A stretch of DNA of 64,000 nucleotides from Saturnia japonica (lineage: Eukaryota > Arthropoda > Insecta > Lepidoptera > Saturniidae). A program made the translations under genes and the position numbers. The stretch spans positions 3,906,001 through 3,970,000 of the forward strand of contig CM065323.1 of the NCBI GenBank assembly GCA_033032175.1, given 5' to 3'. Shown here in pieces: positions 1 to 10,145 of this stretch; within the stretch, counting starts at the first letter, position 1, and each line of letters starts with the position of its first letter. The notes under the pieces are model-generated. The model saw only the letters and a list, made by a program, of their open reading frames with translations. It was not told the origin of the DNA and did not search any database.

Positions 1-297
1 TGAAAGCCTTTTCAAGGATTGATCACAGAATTGTGCATTGAATTATAGTCACTATTGCACGTCAAAGCCTTTGATAGATTCCATTCAATGTTTATTACAT
101 TCGTATCCCATTTAATCAAAGTCTTTGCAAACATAATGAAACTTTAAACATAATATATTAATCCACATTCTATTTTTTAATGAGTCCTATAATTTTATAG
201 AAGTTTGTTGTATAATTGAAACTATTTAAAAGTATTTTTGCCACGAAGGTTTAATAGATAGTGTGGTCTTTCTTATTTTTATATTCTTTATAAGTTT
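1..297. other. Unassigned AT-rich sequence
   Basis: I see no gene, RNA or repeat that I can support here. The missing first exon of the OBP gene at 1328 could lie here or before the window. Confidence 0.4.
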
Positions 298-455
298 ATC
301 TTTTGGCCACAAAATCACCTCATGATAAGTGACGATGTGGTCCAAGATGGTAATACTCTAAGCCTAGTGGGGACACTGACTCTCAATTGCAGCTACCGGA
401 GGTACTTGGCGACAGGTTTTCAACTTGACTTGAGCGAGCCGAGCGACCATTAGAA
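298..455 (-). repeat. SINE relic, family B (tRNA-derived)
   Basis: Partial minus-strand copy of a SINE-like family. It shares the core 'gatggtaa..cctagtgggga..gcagct' and 'ttttcaacttga' with the copies near 1778, 26350, 28235, 46855 and 49825. The copy at 49825 keeps the tRNA-like head. Boundaries are approximate. Confidence 0.55.
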
Positions 456-1048
456 AATGCATTTATGTGTTTTTCGTTATTTCTGGGTTCACACAAGGAC
501 TGCCAATGTAATTATTGAATCTACTCAAACTATTATACCATATCAACATATCACATTTAAATCTCCCAAGACCGAACTAGAATACACATAAAAAACTAAC
601 ATGAATACCAATACCTCAATATTTGCATAATCTAACTGGGACGAGGGTCGTCTAAAATAATATAAATTCTGTCATAAACATTAATAACATAACTGCAAAA
701 AAGCGATGCCTGGATATGTCGATCCATGTGGAAGATATTATGTTTCGATATGGAATCCGATACAGAAATTTTCAAAATGTGATCCTGTCTATCTAAATAC
801 GCATTACGCATAAATTATTTCATAGATATAACGGAAAGCTGATATATGGGTAGCTTGTGTTTTGTATCAACATTTAGAATAAGTTTATGCCGTGGAGAAA
901 TACACACAAAGAATTATCGAACCTCTTATGAAGAAGTTTCACAGAAAAATACTTTGAAACTTGGTGGAATATATAGAGTTATATAGTTCCTACAGGACAG
1001 CACAAAACATATTTATTTAGAGTCAGTAGCGAATATTAAAGAGAGGTA
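456..1048. other. Unassigned stretch
   Basis: No coding or repeat signal that I can name. A possible start-plus-donor (ATG, one base, GT) at 846-851 would suit the first exon of the downstream OBP gene. Such short matches are common by chance. Confidence 0.3.
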
Positions 1049-1245
1049 GTGAACAGATATTTCTTTGGATATTTCTCTCTACTTGGGGCAAGCCGACTAG
1101 TGGAAAATCTCCATCCTACAGTAAATCGCAGCCAAATGTCCTTGTGTTGTGTTCCTGTGGTGATTAGGGTTTCCAGAGTTCTGTGGGGTATGGAGTTCAA
1201 GGTCTGCAACACGTTAGTGATACCCATGGTATTACCAACTTTGTA
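1049..1245 (+). repeat. Dispersed repeat, family C
   Basis: Shares the core 'gagttc(c/t)(g/t)tgggg..ggttcaagg(t)cggcaacg' and the 'catcctacag..tcgc..cttgtgttgtgttcctg' arm with copies near 32615 and 43790, and in reverse complement near 3700, 6795 and 40325. The two open frames across it (63 and 65 codons, opposite strands) are incidental. Confidence 0.55.
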
Positions 1246-1327
1246 GTATAAAAAAAATAATCAGAAAGTGAATAATATAAAACCTCAACTGCCGTTAATT
1301 TTCTTAAGTTCGACATTTCTCTTCCAG

Positions 1328-1562
1328 AACTGTTATTAACCACAATTTTGTTCCTCTCCTGCACTTCACACGCGAGGATCTCTGTTATGTACGCTCATGA
1401 CAAACTAAGTGATATGATAGCCGGCCAGTGTCTCAACGAGATGTATCCGAAGACAAGGCGCATCGAGATCCAGGACTCAGATGAACCGTGCATCATTTTC
1501 TGCGTTCTCAAGAAGTTCGGGATCATGAGTGCTAATGGCGTCATTAATTTAGAAGTTTATAA
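1328..1562 (+). CDS. Odorant-binding protein gene 1, second exon (signal peptide to Cys3)
   Basis: This exon encodes most of a secreted OBP of the PBP/GOBP/OBP fold, which carries hydrophobic odorants or other ligands outside cells. It starts after a clean acceptor (ctcttccag) and opens with the last two bases of a split codon. A hydrophobic leader follows (LLLTTILFLSC.., cut probably after SHA). If Met is residue 1, Cys1 is near residue 36, Cys2 at 56 and Cys3 at 60 (motif CIIFC, the family's C-x3-C). The donor is GTACAT at 1563, in phase 2, which matches the acceptor at 3976. The ATG must lie in a separate upstream exon that contributes ATG plus one base; I could not fix it. Cys1-Cys2 spacing is 19, one short of the usual minimum of about 20. 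Exon content is seen in the sequence; the family is known; the splicing is inferred. Confidence 0.8.
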
Positions 1563-1777
1563 GTACATATATTCATTTCTTTAATTATTTATAGGTTACG
1601 CGTTTTGGCCACATTCTCAGAGTATTTAGAAATACTTAATAACATTTTGTCATACAATTTCATCTTCAATAACAATTTTTTAAACGCTTTTATGATCATG
1701 CTGTTTTCCCCATTGAGCTAGGTAGAGAGAAGGTATTTCTTTTCACATTTTCTTTATTCTAAATGTTTTGCATTTGT

Positions 1778-1985
1778 CCAAAATATCACCTGATGTTCGT
1801 GAGAATGAGCTCGAGATGGTAACACACTAAACCTAATGGGGAGACTGACTGTCTAGTGCAGCTGCCGGAACACACCTATAGGTGTTTGGCGACATGTTTT
1901 TAACTTGAGAGTGGTAACTCGCTGGATATTAGAAAATCTGCCACGATACTGTGGTTTCATCACGATATTTTCTTTCACCAAAAGC
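1778..1985 (-). repeat. SINE relic, family B
   Basis: Second copy of the family seen at 298-455, aligning over 'gatggtaacacactaa..', 'gtgcagctgccgg', 'taggtgtttggcgacatg' and 'ttttaacttgag'. It continues into 'ctcgctggatattagaaaa', then 'gtggtttca..'. Confidence 0.6.
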
Positions 1986-2439
1986 TTCTCTAGCACAAGA
2001 CATTTCTACTTTAAAATCTATATCTCTAAAGTCTTAAACTTTATGGATTTTAATATTAACCACATCACCTTGATATTGCATGGGCCGCTAAAATGGCAAA
2101 CTTTATTTTAATTAATAATCTGACAAGCGACAGCCCGCAACAATGTTACAATATATAACTTATTAGCAATAACTTTTTTTTATCAAAATACAAAACCGAT
2201 TTCAAAAAATTCTACTCTGAAAAAATGTACTAAAAAATAAAACACAATTAAGTTATTTATTTACATCAATTTACTTAAAAATATCCTTAATACCTAACTT
2301 ATTAGGTCGTAATATATAATCGTTATTATTTCAGCAATAAAAATTAGGCTACGACACTTAGAAAGAACGTAACTTTCTAATAGTGAAAGAGCTTCCAGAA
2401 TCGATTTATAGGTTTCAGATATTTTACTTAATCCTAGCA

Positions 2440-2540
2440 CGAGAACAAACAGTCCGGTGAAGCTGTAAAAGCCGCAGCGGCTCTGTTTTTGGATAGGACC
2501 CCTAAGGCTAACAGTGTAGTCAGTTCAACAACAACAAAAA
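2440..2540 (+). repeat. Retroposon G 3' end with A-rich tail
   Basis: Shows the shared end 'ctgtaaaagccgcagcggctctg..ggaccc..aaggctaacagtgtagtcagtt', followed by an A/C-rich tail (caacaacaacaaaaaa). Other copies lie near 7790, 34145, 36940, 38345, 38936 and 55568. A fixed 3' end with variable 5' truncation suggests a non-LTR retroposon. Confidence 0.55.
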
Positions 2541-2989
2541 ACGAGAACAAACTTTACCTCTATATAATAATAATACTAGCTGCAACCCCAGTTTTACCCT
2601 TATTACATTTATTCGACCTATCTTTGTTCTCACTTCGGCCCCACCTCCACGAGCTAGGTTATCGCGGTGATATTCTCCTCCTGCCACTTTATCCTATAAC
2701 AACTTTATAACCGTATAGACTCAAATGGCGATATTATCGCGGCGATGCGATGAGTGTCATTGACTAGGAAAATGCTAACGAATCTCTACGAGGCGTTGCC
2801 TGCACATAGCGTGCTCGCCGCAAAATAGAACTATTGACACTTCTGATTTCGCTCTTGTCTGTCACCGAATTGAGCTCTTTTTTACAAAGCAACGAATGGT
2901 TGCGGATACGCGGCAATTAGTCGCGACTCGCAACGATTCTGGAGCGGAAGAATAATTATCTTGTAGATATCACCCGACGATAGTAGCGC

Positions 2990-3125
2990 GATAGCACTCG
3001 CTTGTAGAGGTGGCGCCTTCTTGTGCTTGCCTAGAGCTTGACGTTCATTGTCACTGCTTCGCTTCTAAGGGTCGTAGCGTGAAGCTATATAGCCTATCAG
3101 CTTCCTTAATAATTAAGCTATAAAA
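2990..3125 (-). repeat. Family D fragment
   Basis: The segment 'gtcgtagcgtgaagctatatagcctatcagcttcc' matches the segment near 32265 (gtcgaagcgtgatgtgatatagcctatagcc..). Only this part is recognisable. Confidence 0.4.
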
Positions 3126-3699
3126 TGCGAAAAAATTTAACAAATCTAACTTGTAGTTCCAAAGATAAGTGCGTTGAAACAGACAATCTACTGTGCTTTA
3201 TAATATAATAAAAATATATAGGACAGTATAGATATACAAATAAAAAACCATCACCTTAGAAAACGGCGAGGAATATATAAAATACTACCATCTTTACTTA
3301 TTAACAATTGAAATAAGTCCACAGACAGTCAGTCCATTACGTTCGAAATACGTCGACACTACGCGAAGCACGTACTCCACGCAGGCTTAGTTACGAAGCA
3401 CGTACACATTTAAGTAAAGAAGCGAGCAGTGTATGTCCTGGGCCAGGGTCAGGACAAGTCTTTAATCCGCACCCAGCTTAAGAAAACAATTTTCTTGGTC
3501 CTAATATGAGTATACTTTCATATAAAATCGTCAAAATACTTAAAGTAAATTATAGTAGTACAGATATAAAGAAAACTGGAGGTACAATACGGTCTAGAAA
3601 TACAAAAAATAGCATAGTATGGAAACAAATGAAAAAAGGCCAACGTGGCACGCCGACCACTTAAACGGGAAACCCTTATATGTTAAAATAAAGAATACT

Positions 3700-3925
3700 C
3701 TTTTTGTATTTCTTATATGCAATTAAATCGGCAAACAAGCGGTTAACGTTGTCTACATCGCTTGTAATTAATAGCTGGTCGCTGACATTGTTTCCCCTTT
3801 CCCTAAAGAAGTTTTGGAAACCCTACTCACCGCAAGAACACGATACAGGGTTATTTGGCAGCGATCATCTGCACCTCCATATTTCACCAGCCCGACTGCC
3901 TCATGTAGAGGGAAATTTCCAAAGA
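3700..3925 (-). repeat. Dispersed repeat, family C
   Basis: Diverged copy. It shares 'aagcggttaacgt..', 'ttttggaaaccc..', 'cgcaagaacacgatacagggttatttggcagcgatcatctg' and 'agagggaaat' with the copies near 6795 and 40325. Confidence 0.55.
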
Positions 3926-3976
3926 ATCAAGTATATATTTCGTATCAGTAATAAAGGCTTAATAATAATATTACAG

Positions 3977-4142
3977 AAAGAGAGTTGAAGTGGCGCATCA
4001 AATGTCCCAACATAACACAATGAACGAAATCGGAGGAACGTGTTTGGAAAGCGCCGAAGCAACTCAACACAAACAGGACGTCTGCAAAAAGGCGAAGGCT
4101 TTCAACGATTGTACACATTTGTATAGAATTTTATTATTGTAA
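3977..4142 (+). CDS. Odorant-binding protein gene 1, last exon (Cys4 to Cys6)
   Basis: Terminal exon of the gene begun at 1328. The acceptor is attacag; one base completes the split lysine codon, and 54 further codons run to TAA at 4140-4142. It carries Cys4 (GGTCLES), Cys5 (DVCKK) and Cys6 (NDCTH). The spacing is Cys3-x41-Cys4-x13-Cys5-x8-Cys6, inside the classical OBP ranges, and C-x8-C is the diagnostic pair. Joined to 1328-1562 it gives about 134 aa with Met, a usual OBP size. An AATAAA overlaps the region just after the stop (4143-4148), supporting a true 3' end. The C-terminal tail after Cys6 is short (about nine residues). The upstream sequence in the same frame has no other exon I could see. 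Confidence 0.78.
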
Positions 4143-4148
4143 AATAAA
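4143..4148 (+). terminator. Poly(A) signal of OBP gene 1
   Basis: AATAAA directly after the TAA stop. This is close for a poly(A) signal. A T-rich, GT-containing stretch follows around 4165-4190. Confidence 0.5.
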
Positions 4149-4690
4149 TATAAAAATATAGCTGTAAATGTTTATTATGACAGATTTAAATGAATGTTAA
4201 AGCTTTACAGCCACAATGTTCGATAATCTCTGTATATTTTTTTCTAAGGTTGTTATTTTTCTTGTTTGTAGCAACGCCACGGCTCACTTATTTCTTAGCT
4301 TAGCTTATATTCCCGATTATTAAGAAATAATTGGCAAAAAGATTAAAATTAATGTTTATGTTAAAGCATAATTTAAAAAACACGATCAAATGGCAATATA
4401 TTCAATTAACATGTAAGAGGCGCCATCTATTATCACTGTTTAGCTAACAATAACAGTTAACTAATAGATTCGATTAAAATTAGATTGATTACATTTTATA
4501 ATGTATGGAATATTCGCACTGGTCAGGTAGTTTTTTTCATAATACCTAAATCTCAAAACTATTTCTTCTTCGTTTTCTTTTTAAACTGACTCTACCGTTT
4601 CAGAGTGTGTACCGCCCTCTTTAATCTACACCATTCCTCTCTATTCTATGTCACCTGTATTCACTTCGATATTATAAGAAGTAATTTATG
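4149..4690. other. Unassigned AT-rich stretch
   Basis: No coding potential or repeat that I can name. Confidence 0.4.
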
Positions 4691-4694
4691 CGAC

Positions 4695-5008
4695 TTTTAT
4701 CTTAGAGAATTAATCAGAGTTCCGCGCAAATAGAAATCAATTCGGAAAAACGACGATTTTAGCGGGGTTAAATGGTTTACGCTGTATAAACTTTATGAGA
4801 TATATCAAATTAGCGTAGTGCATAATTGTAGATTTTAAAGCAAAAATTGAACAAGAGCACAGGTTGCTATGTCTATATTCTTAGAATCATCCACAATAAG
4901 CATTTTTGACTTTGAAATATCCGGGAACAGGGGTAGCACGATACACCCCTGTCCCCGATCGACGTCATTTTGTAGGCCACGCGAGCGCAGCCGCGGGCTC
5001 AGCTAGTC
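4695..5008 (-). repeat. Dispersed repeat, family A
   Basis: Minus-strand copy. It ends in 'gcgagcgcagccgcgggctcagctag', the reverse complement of the family head 'ctagctgtgcccgtggcttcgct' seen at 29060 and 45530. The interior 'gttccgcgcaaatagaaatcaattc' and 'atcatccacaataagcattttt' match the other copies. Confidence 0.65.
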
Positions 5009-5445
5009 AACGATAAAGGCTGATAGTAATATCATGGGCATAGCTCAGGGGAACTACAGTCCATCAGATCCTTAAGCCCTAGTGCTTTAAACTCTTTTCT
5101 CAATAGTTTTATTGTGGCATCTCACGAATATTCTCATTCTAAAAATAGATGAAAAAGATAAAGGAAAGATAATCTTAATAATACAATGAATTGGTCAATA
5201 AAATAAGCAGCTAACATAAAATGAAAGGTACGGGACGGGGTACGATTATGGCCACGGCGCGGCTCGGCGTTTGTAAAAAAATGACCAAGCGTCCATCTTA
5301 ATAAACGTAAAGCTAAAAGAAATTTCACCTTGATAAATCTTTCTCCTGGCTCCACGATAAAGACTGACTAGATTCAAGTATAATTTACATCATCTGTACA
5401 AATGGATAAAACTGAAGTGTATGATTGTAATGTAAAAATGACAGG
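5009..5445. other. Unassigned stretch
   Basis: A 73-codon minus-strand open frame (5134-5355) has no recognisable domain and I do not treat it as a gene. Confidence 0.3.
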
Positions 5446-5815
5446 TTTCTACTAAATGCATATGAAAGTATATAAAGTAGATTCTTATTTAAAAAAATGT
5501 ACTGTCTATTTGTTGAAAGTAATCTGCGAAATAGTTGGCCCGATTTTGAAGAGACTTTCACTGACTGATAACTAAGTAGATTTAGGAGTAGCTTAGCTTA
5601 TTTTTATTTTAGAAAAATAATTAGGGTTCCGCGCAAATAAACATCAATTCATAAAAACGATGATATTGATGCGCTTAAATGTCTTACGCTTAGTAAACCA
5701 TAATAGCTATCAAACTAATGTAGTATATAATTGTAGGTCTTAAAAGGACATACTAAAAATTCACGGGGAGTTTATATCTATCTTCTAAGGATCACCCACA
5801 ATAAGCCCAAAATAA
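5446..5815 (-). repeat. Dispersed repeat, family A
   Basis: Runs from 'ctaaatgcatatgaaagtatat' through 'ggcccgattttgaagagactttcactg' and 'agggttccgcgcaaataaacatcaattc' to 'aaggatcacccacaataagcc'. The GC-rich head is missing. Confidence 0.6.
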
Positions 5816-6794
5816 CGGTGATAAATTCACTAATAACATATTTCATAGAATATTTTGTTGTTGTGCCATGGTTGTAGGGAATTTTCAAAGCATCACTTGC
5901 TTAGCAACCACACTCGAGTTGAAAATCTATCGGGTTATTACACCAGTTGCAAATGAGAATGAAGCCTTTTTTACCTGACTGCGAAAAAAAGGGTTATGTT
6001 TTTCGAGTGTATATGCGTATGTCTATTTATTTGATACGCTCTGTATCCTAAACGGTTTGATGGATTTTAGCATACGAGATGTCGTTAGATTCGTCTTAAT
6101 TGTAGTAGTTACATAGGCTATTCAATATTAAAGTACGACGTCTGTAAATGAAATAAAAAGCAAAAAAAAACTACTTAAGTATTTTGTTGCAATCGAGTTT
6201 TTTGTTTCCTGTTTAATAATTTTTAGGTAAGTCGTTTTGCTATCTTTGACAAATCATCACTTAATATCATGTGAGATACCTAGTCGGCAATGAACTAACA
6301 AAACAATATCTAGTAGGTACTTTTATAGTCAGAACAGAATAACGACCGTGTGTCTCTCGATCCATGATAATCTACGTACAAACAAAATAATTTTACAATG
6401 TATAACATAAATTTTAACTACATACATAGACTACATTATAAAAATGTTTTATTCTTATGATCTCGAAATAGAAAGAAATATAAGACCTCTGGTAGTCTGT
6501 AGCTGGAATTGAATTTGTTCTTGCAAAGTATCATGAAATTTCATTCACCCTTTGTGGTTATATCTTACGCGAAGAAGCTCTTTGAAACTTTATATTTACG
6601 GACTACAGCGCATTTTTATTGCACGGAGTTCAACTTAATGAAGACATCCGTTCAAATATTTTCCAATTTTTGCACTGAAAGAAAAGTTCTCACATTATTT
6701 TTTACGTCGTTATAAATGTAGATTTGGAAAGAGATGACTTAAAGATGATCTTTATTATATATTACATGTACATACAACTTTATTGACGTGAAAA
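5816..6794. other. Unassigned stretch
   Basis: Nearly 1 kb without a feature I can support. The 68-codon open frame at 6509-6715 shows no domain, splice context or poly(A) signal. Confidence 0.3.
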
Positions 6795-7065
6795 TGCTTT
6801 GATTTTTTTTATACAAAAGAGATGGCAATCAAGCGTACGACCCGCCTGATTGTAAGCGGCTACCGTAGTCTATGGACGCTTGTAATCAGTTAGGCATCAT
6901 TAGCGCGTTGCCGACCTTGAAACCCCTTGCCCAACGAGGTCTGGAAACTTGGAGTACAACGCAGGAACACAACACAAGGTTATTTGGATGAGATGATCTG
7001 TCAGGTGGAGGGTAAATCTGCAAAAAAAAATTTTTGTTCCCTACCTATCTTTAATGTGTTTTTCA
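6795..7065 (-). repeat. Dispersed repeat, family C
   Basis: Better preserved copy. Landmarks are 'gatggcaatcaagcgtacgac', 'gtaagcggctaccgtagtctatggacgcttgtaatc', 'cgcgttgccgaccttg' and 'aggaacacaacacaaggttatttgg'. It ends in an A-run near 7022. Confidence 0.65.
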
Positions 7066-7119
7066 TGTGTTAATTGCCCAAATAAGGCAAAATAAGGTAA
7101 GCCTCTCTCATCATCATTA

Positions 7120-7230
7120 CTGCTTAGACCTGCATTTTTGAAGTAAGTAGGGTACCCAGAGTTCCTTGGGGTAAAGGGGTTCGGGCGTTTGCTTCTTTGC
7201 TACCTTAATTGTATATAAAAAAAGATCATA
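7120..7230 (+). repeat. Family C fragment
   Basis: Contains 'cccagagttccttggggtaaaggggttcggg', the opposite orientation to the copy just upstream. The two make a small inverted pair. Confidence 0.4.
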
Positions 7231-7299
7231 ATGACATTTAGCCTAGATCCATTTTTGGGGTCAGTCCTATATTAATATGAAAACTACTTGGTCTACCAT

Positions 7300-7385
7300 G
7301 TCAACATCTTGAGCCACACCGTCGCTTAACATCAGGTGAAATTGTGGTCATAACTCTAAACCTAGAACAGATTTTAAAAACGTTC
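7300..7385 (+). repeat. SINE family B fragment
   Basis: 'gagccacaccgtcgcttaacatcaggtgaaattgtgg' matches the 3' part of the copy at 49825-50120 (gccacatcgtcacttaaggtcaggtgagattgtgg). Confidence 0.5.
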
Positions 7386-7424
7386 ACATTGGTTTAGTCA
7401 TTTTCAAGTAATGAGAGTTCTAAC

Positions 7425-8697
7425 CAGGGATGTAACAATTCCGATTTCAATACGATATATCGGAATCGTCGATTATTTATCAACCGATATCTAAAACTTT
7501 GGCAAGGCAATTTTTAACGAATAAGCTCTTTTGAGAAAACCAACTGTAATGATTTTGAGGAGTTCCCTGGTGTATTTTTAAAGTTGACGGTCCAATGCCA
7601 ATTAATTTAAAATAGGGCCGGGCCACCCTTGAGATAAACCTTTTCCAACGAAAAAAGAATCATCTCAATCGGTTCATAAACAAAGAAGTTATACCAGAAC
7701 ATCCATAAAAAAATCGACCATATTAAGAACCTCCTTCTTTTTTTCAAGTCTGTTAAAAAGAGCACGAAGCAACGAATTACCCTTTCGGTGCAGGCGAGAG
7801 AGCCGCACGTCCTTCCTTCCTCCCAGAAGGCAGGGACATGTATATATGTATATGTTAGTTTAGCTCGAATCTTACGGATAGGGAATTACTCAGGTCCGGC
7901 CACTTTGGCACTCTTGCGCGCTTGCTGCCCACGCTTTCACGGCTGAGTGCCTTAAGCGCTCGCCCCCAAGCCCGGTAAAACTGTAAAAGCCATCAGCGGC
8001 TCTGATTTTGAATAAGGCCGCTCAGGTTAACAGTAAGGTCGGTTATATAAAAAAAAGAGCCGCACATGGTGCTAACGCGGTGACTTTACCGTCTTTTTTA
8101 CGCGTTGTGATGTTTTATGTCTATTTATTATTAAATTGAAATCAACATTATTTTTATTAATACTCTTTTTTAGATTAATTAACTTATCATTAAAAAAGAT
8201 TATCGCCAGTTTTGTGCTTAATAGAAACACCTAAAATCACCCATAAACATTTACCCTCCACCAGTCGGGTAAAAATGTGTAGGAGCATACATACTTCATT
8301 ATTTGTTGGATTTATTTAACCGACTTCTACAAAAGACGGGAGGTTACTTTATTCGAATGTATATTATTCTTTTTTTATGGATGTTCAGTCGTAACTTCTT
8401 TGTTTATGAACCGATTTGGACGAGTCTTTTTTTTTTTGGATAGGGGATACCTCAAGGGTGGACCGGACCCATTTTAATTTAATTGAAATTGTATTTTCAA
8501 TTTCGAAGATATACGAGGAAAGTCTTCAAAATCATTGAAGTTAGTTTTCTTTTTTGTTAAAAATTGTCTTGTTATAATTTTCTGTATTATGTACAAAGTA
8601 GTTTTTACAAAACTTTTTATATCAATATCGTCGATTATTCACTAGAATAATCGACATCGGTCTCGTGTCGGCAAAATTATGTGTTGTTACATCCCTA
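7425..8697. mobile_element. Foldback DNA transposon, hAT-like, non-autonomous
   Basis: Begins CAGGGATGTAACAA and ends TTGTTACATCCCTA. It is flanked by near-identical 8-bp repeats, gttctaac (7417-7424) and gttctagt (8698-8705), typical in length for hAT-type insertion. The arms are long imperfect inverted repeats. The left arm, about 7425-7745, includes 'gggccgggccacccttgag' and 'atcggttcataaacaaagaagtt'. The right arm, about 8330-8697, holds their reverse complements 'ctcaagggtggaccggaccc' and 'aacttctttgtttatgaaccgat'. There is no transposase. The centre holds a nested retroposon fragment (7790-8060). Superfamily is inferred from the duplication length and termini only. Confidence 0.72.
7790..8060 (+). 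repeat. Retroposon G copy nested in the foldback element
   Basis: Shares 'ccggccactttggcac', 'cacgctttcacggctgagtgcc', 'agcgctcgcccccaa', 'aaaagcc..cagcggctctg' and 'ggttaacagt' with the copies at 34145 and 36940 (opposite orientation there). It ends in an A-rich tail (tataaaaaaaaga). Confidence 0.6.
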
Positions 8698-8705
8698 GTT
8701 CTAGT

Positions 8706-9110
8706 ACTAATTTACAAATATTATATACTAAAAACCACCCCCGACTTCGTACGTGCTTAATAACAATAAAACATAGCCTATAACTAAGCAGCACTATCTT
8801 CCTCTCAGTAGGAAATATTTAATAATAAACATAAATTAAATACTGAATATGTACGTACATAAATAACTCTAAGATTTAATGGAAACCAAATTCACATTTC
8901 CCTAAGGGGATTTATGAATACTATTTTAATAATATTATAATCAAAATCCAACACTTGTAAAGGAAAGCAATTATTCTTTTGTAGGCGAGTGGATGAAAAT
9001 TGAATTGAAATATATGCAAAAATTTTTTTTTACCCTAACAAATACTAAGGGTATTTTAACAGTATTAGAGAAAAATAAGTAACATTGTTACCATATTTAT
9101 TACCGTTTTT
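8706..9110. other. Unassigned AT-rich stretch
   Basis: Nothing recognised between the foldback element and the 112-bp array. Confidence 0.4.
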
Positions 9111-9118
9111 ATCGCAAA

Positions 9119-9694
9119 CACTATACACCAGGTGTAAAATCCGTTATAGTGGCACTCTTAACGTGTAAAGTTTCGGCAACAGCCGATTTATATCCAATAA
9201 TCAAGCTAGTGATAGGGTTTTTATGGCGACCACTATACACCAGGTGTAAAATCCGTTATAGTGGCACTCTTAACAAATAAAGTTTCGGCAACAGCCGATT
9301 TATATCCAATAATCAAGCGAGTGATAGGGTTTTTATGGCGACCACAATATACCAGGTGTAAAATCCGTTATAATGGCACTCTTAACAAATAAAGTTTCGG
9401 CAACAGCCGATTTATATCCAATAATCAAGCGAGTGATAGGGTTTTTATGGCGACCACAATATACCAGGTGTAAAATCCGTTATAATGGCACTCTTAACAA
9501 ATAAAGTTTCGGCAACAGCCGATTTATATCCAATAATCAAGCGAGTGATAGGGTTTTTATGGCGACCACTATACACCAGGTGTAAAATCCGTTATAGTGG
9601 CACTCTTAACAAATAAAGTTTCGGCAACAGCCGATTTATATCCAATAATCAAGCGAGTGATAGGGTTTTTATGGCGACCACAATATACCAGGTG
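9119..9694. repeat. 112-bp tandem array, left part
   Basis: Five full units start at 9119, 9231, 9343, 9455 and 9567, plus a partial sixth from 9679. The period is exactly 112 bp. Each unit has a hairpin-capable core: arm ccactata, a spacer containing accaggtgtaaaatccg, then arm tatagtgg. Two sequence variants alternate: units with 'cactatacacc/ttatagtgg' and units with 'cacaatatacc/ttataatgg'. The array resumes at 15233 on the far side of a BEL/Pao element. Confidence 0.92.
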
Positions 9695-10145
9695 GTTGAT
9701 CCCACGCAAATATGGAACCAACCTGCGATACGAAATAAATAGCAAATTATGATGCGAATATACAGCGAGAGAAGTGTATGCAAAATGTCATGCCAACTCA
9801 CCGGTACTGCGTTCCGTGATAATTCCTGGTCGGCGCCGACGTGGTTTAGCTATACATTATATATTCAAAGTTCCTGAGCCTCACGCACCCACTGTACACA
9901 CACTGGCTTGATGACACTAAATTCTGGAGAACGTGGTTGACGAGGAATGTCCGAGGCGAGCGACTTTGCACCGTGCAGACGCGACGGTGTTCCGACGAGA
10001 GTGTATATCGCGAGAGCCGGTGGCGACAACAACAAATCGAAAACCACCCCCACTGGATATCATAATGCTTAGCGACGAGAGAAAATAATAAATAACAAAC
10101 TACCTACTTTAATACGTGATGGTTCTAAATTACGCGGCTGCAACA
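9693..10145 (-). repeat. 3' LTR of the BEL/Pao element (probable)
   Basis: Read on the minus strand, a purine-rich tract (gtgggcggaa) is followed by TGTTGCAGCC, a typical LTR start, at 10145. The segment ends ..CAACCA at 9693, where the 112-bp array resumes. That gives about 453 bp with TG..CA ends. It cannot be confirmed by a partner because the 5' LTR is missing. A 62-codon open frame inside (9865-10053) is incidental. Confidence 0.55.

Larger units (their letters stand above)
1563..3976 (+). other. Intron of OBP gene 1, filled with repeats
   Basis: 2.4 kb between a GTACAT donor and a TATTACAG acceptor. It contains a SINE (1778-1985), a retroposon G 3' end (2440-2540), a GC-richer 2750-3120 stretch ending in a family D-like fragment, and a family C copy (3700-3925). 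The rest shows nothing I can assign. Confidence 0.6.

Noticed and set aside
1049..1245. Overlapping 63- and 65-codon frames on both strands as genes
   Set aside because: The sequence is a dispersed repeat (family C) with several other copies here.
9119..9694. CRISPR array
   Set aside because: The 112-bp units are directly adjacent with no unique spacers, in a eukaryotic context.
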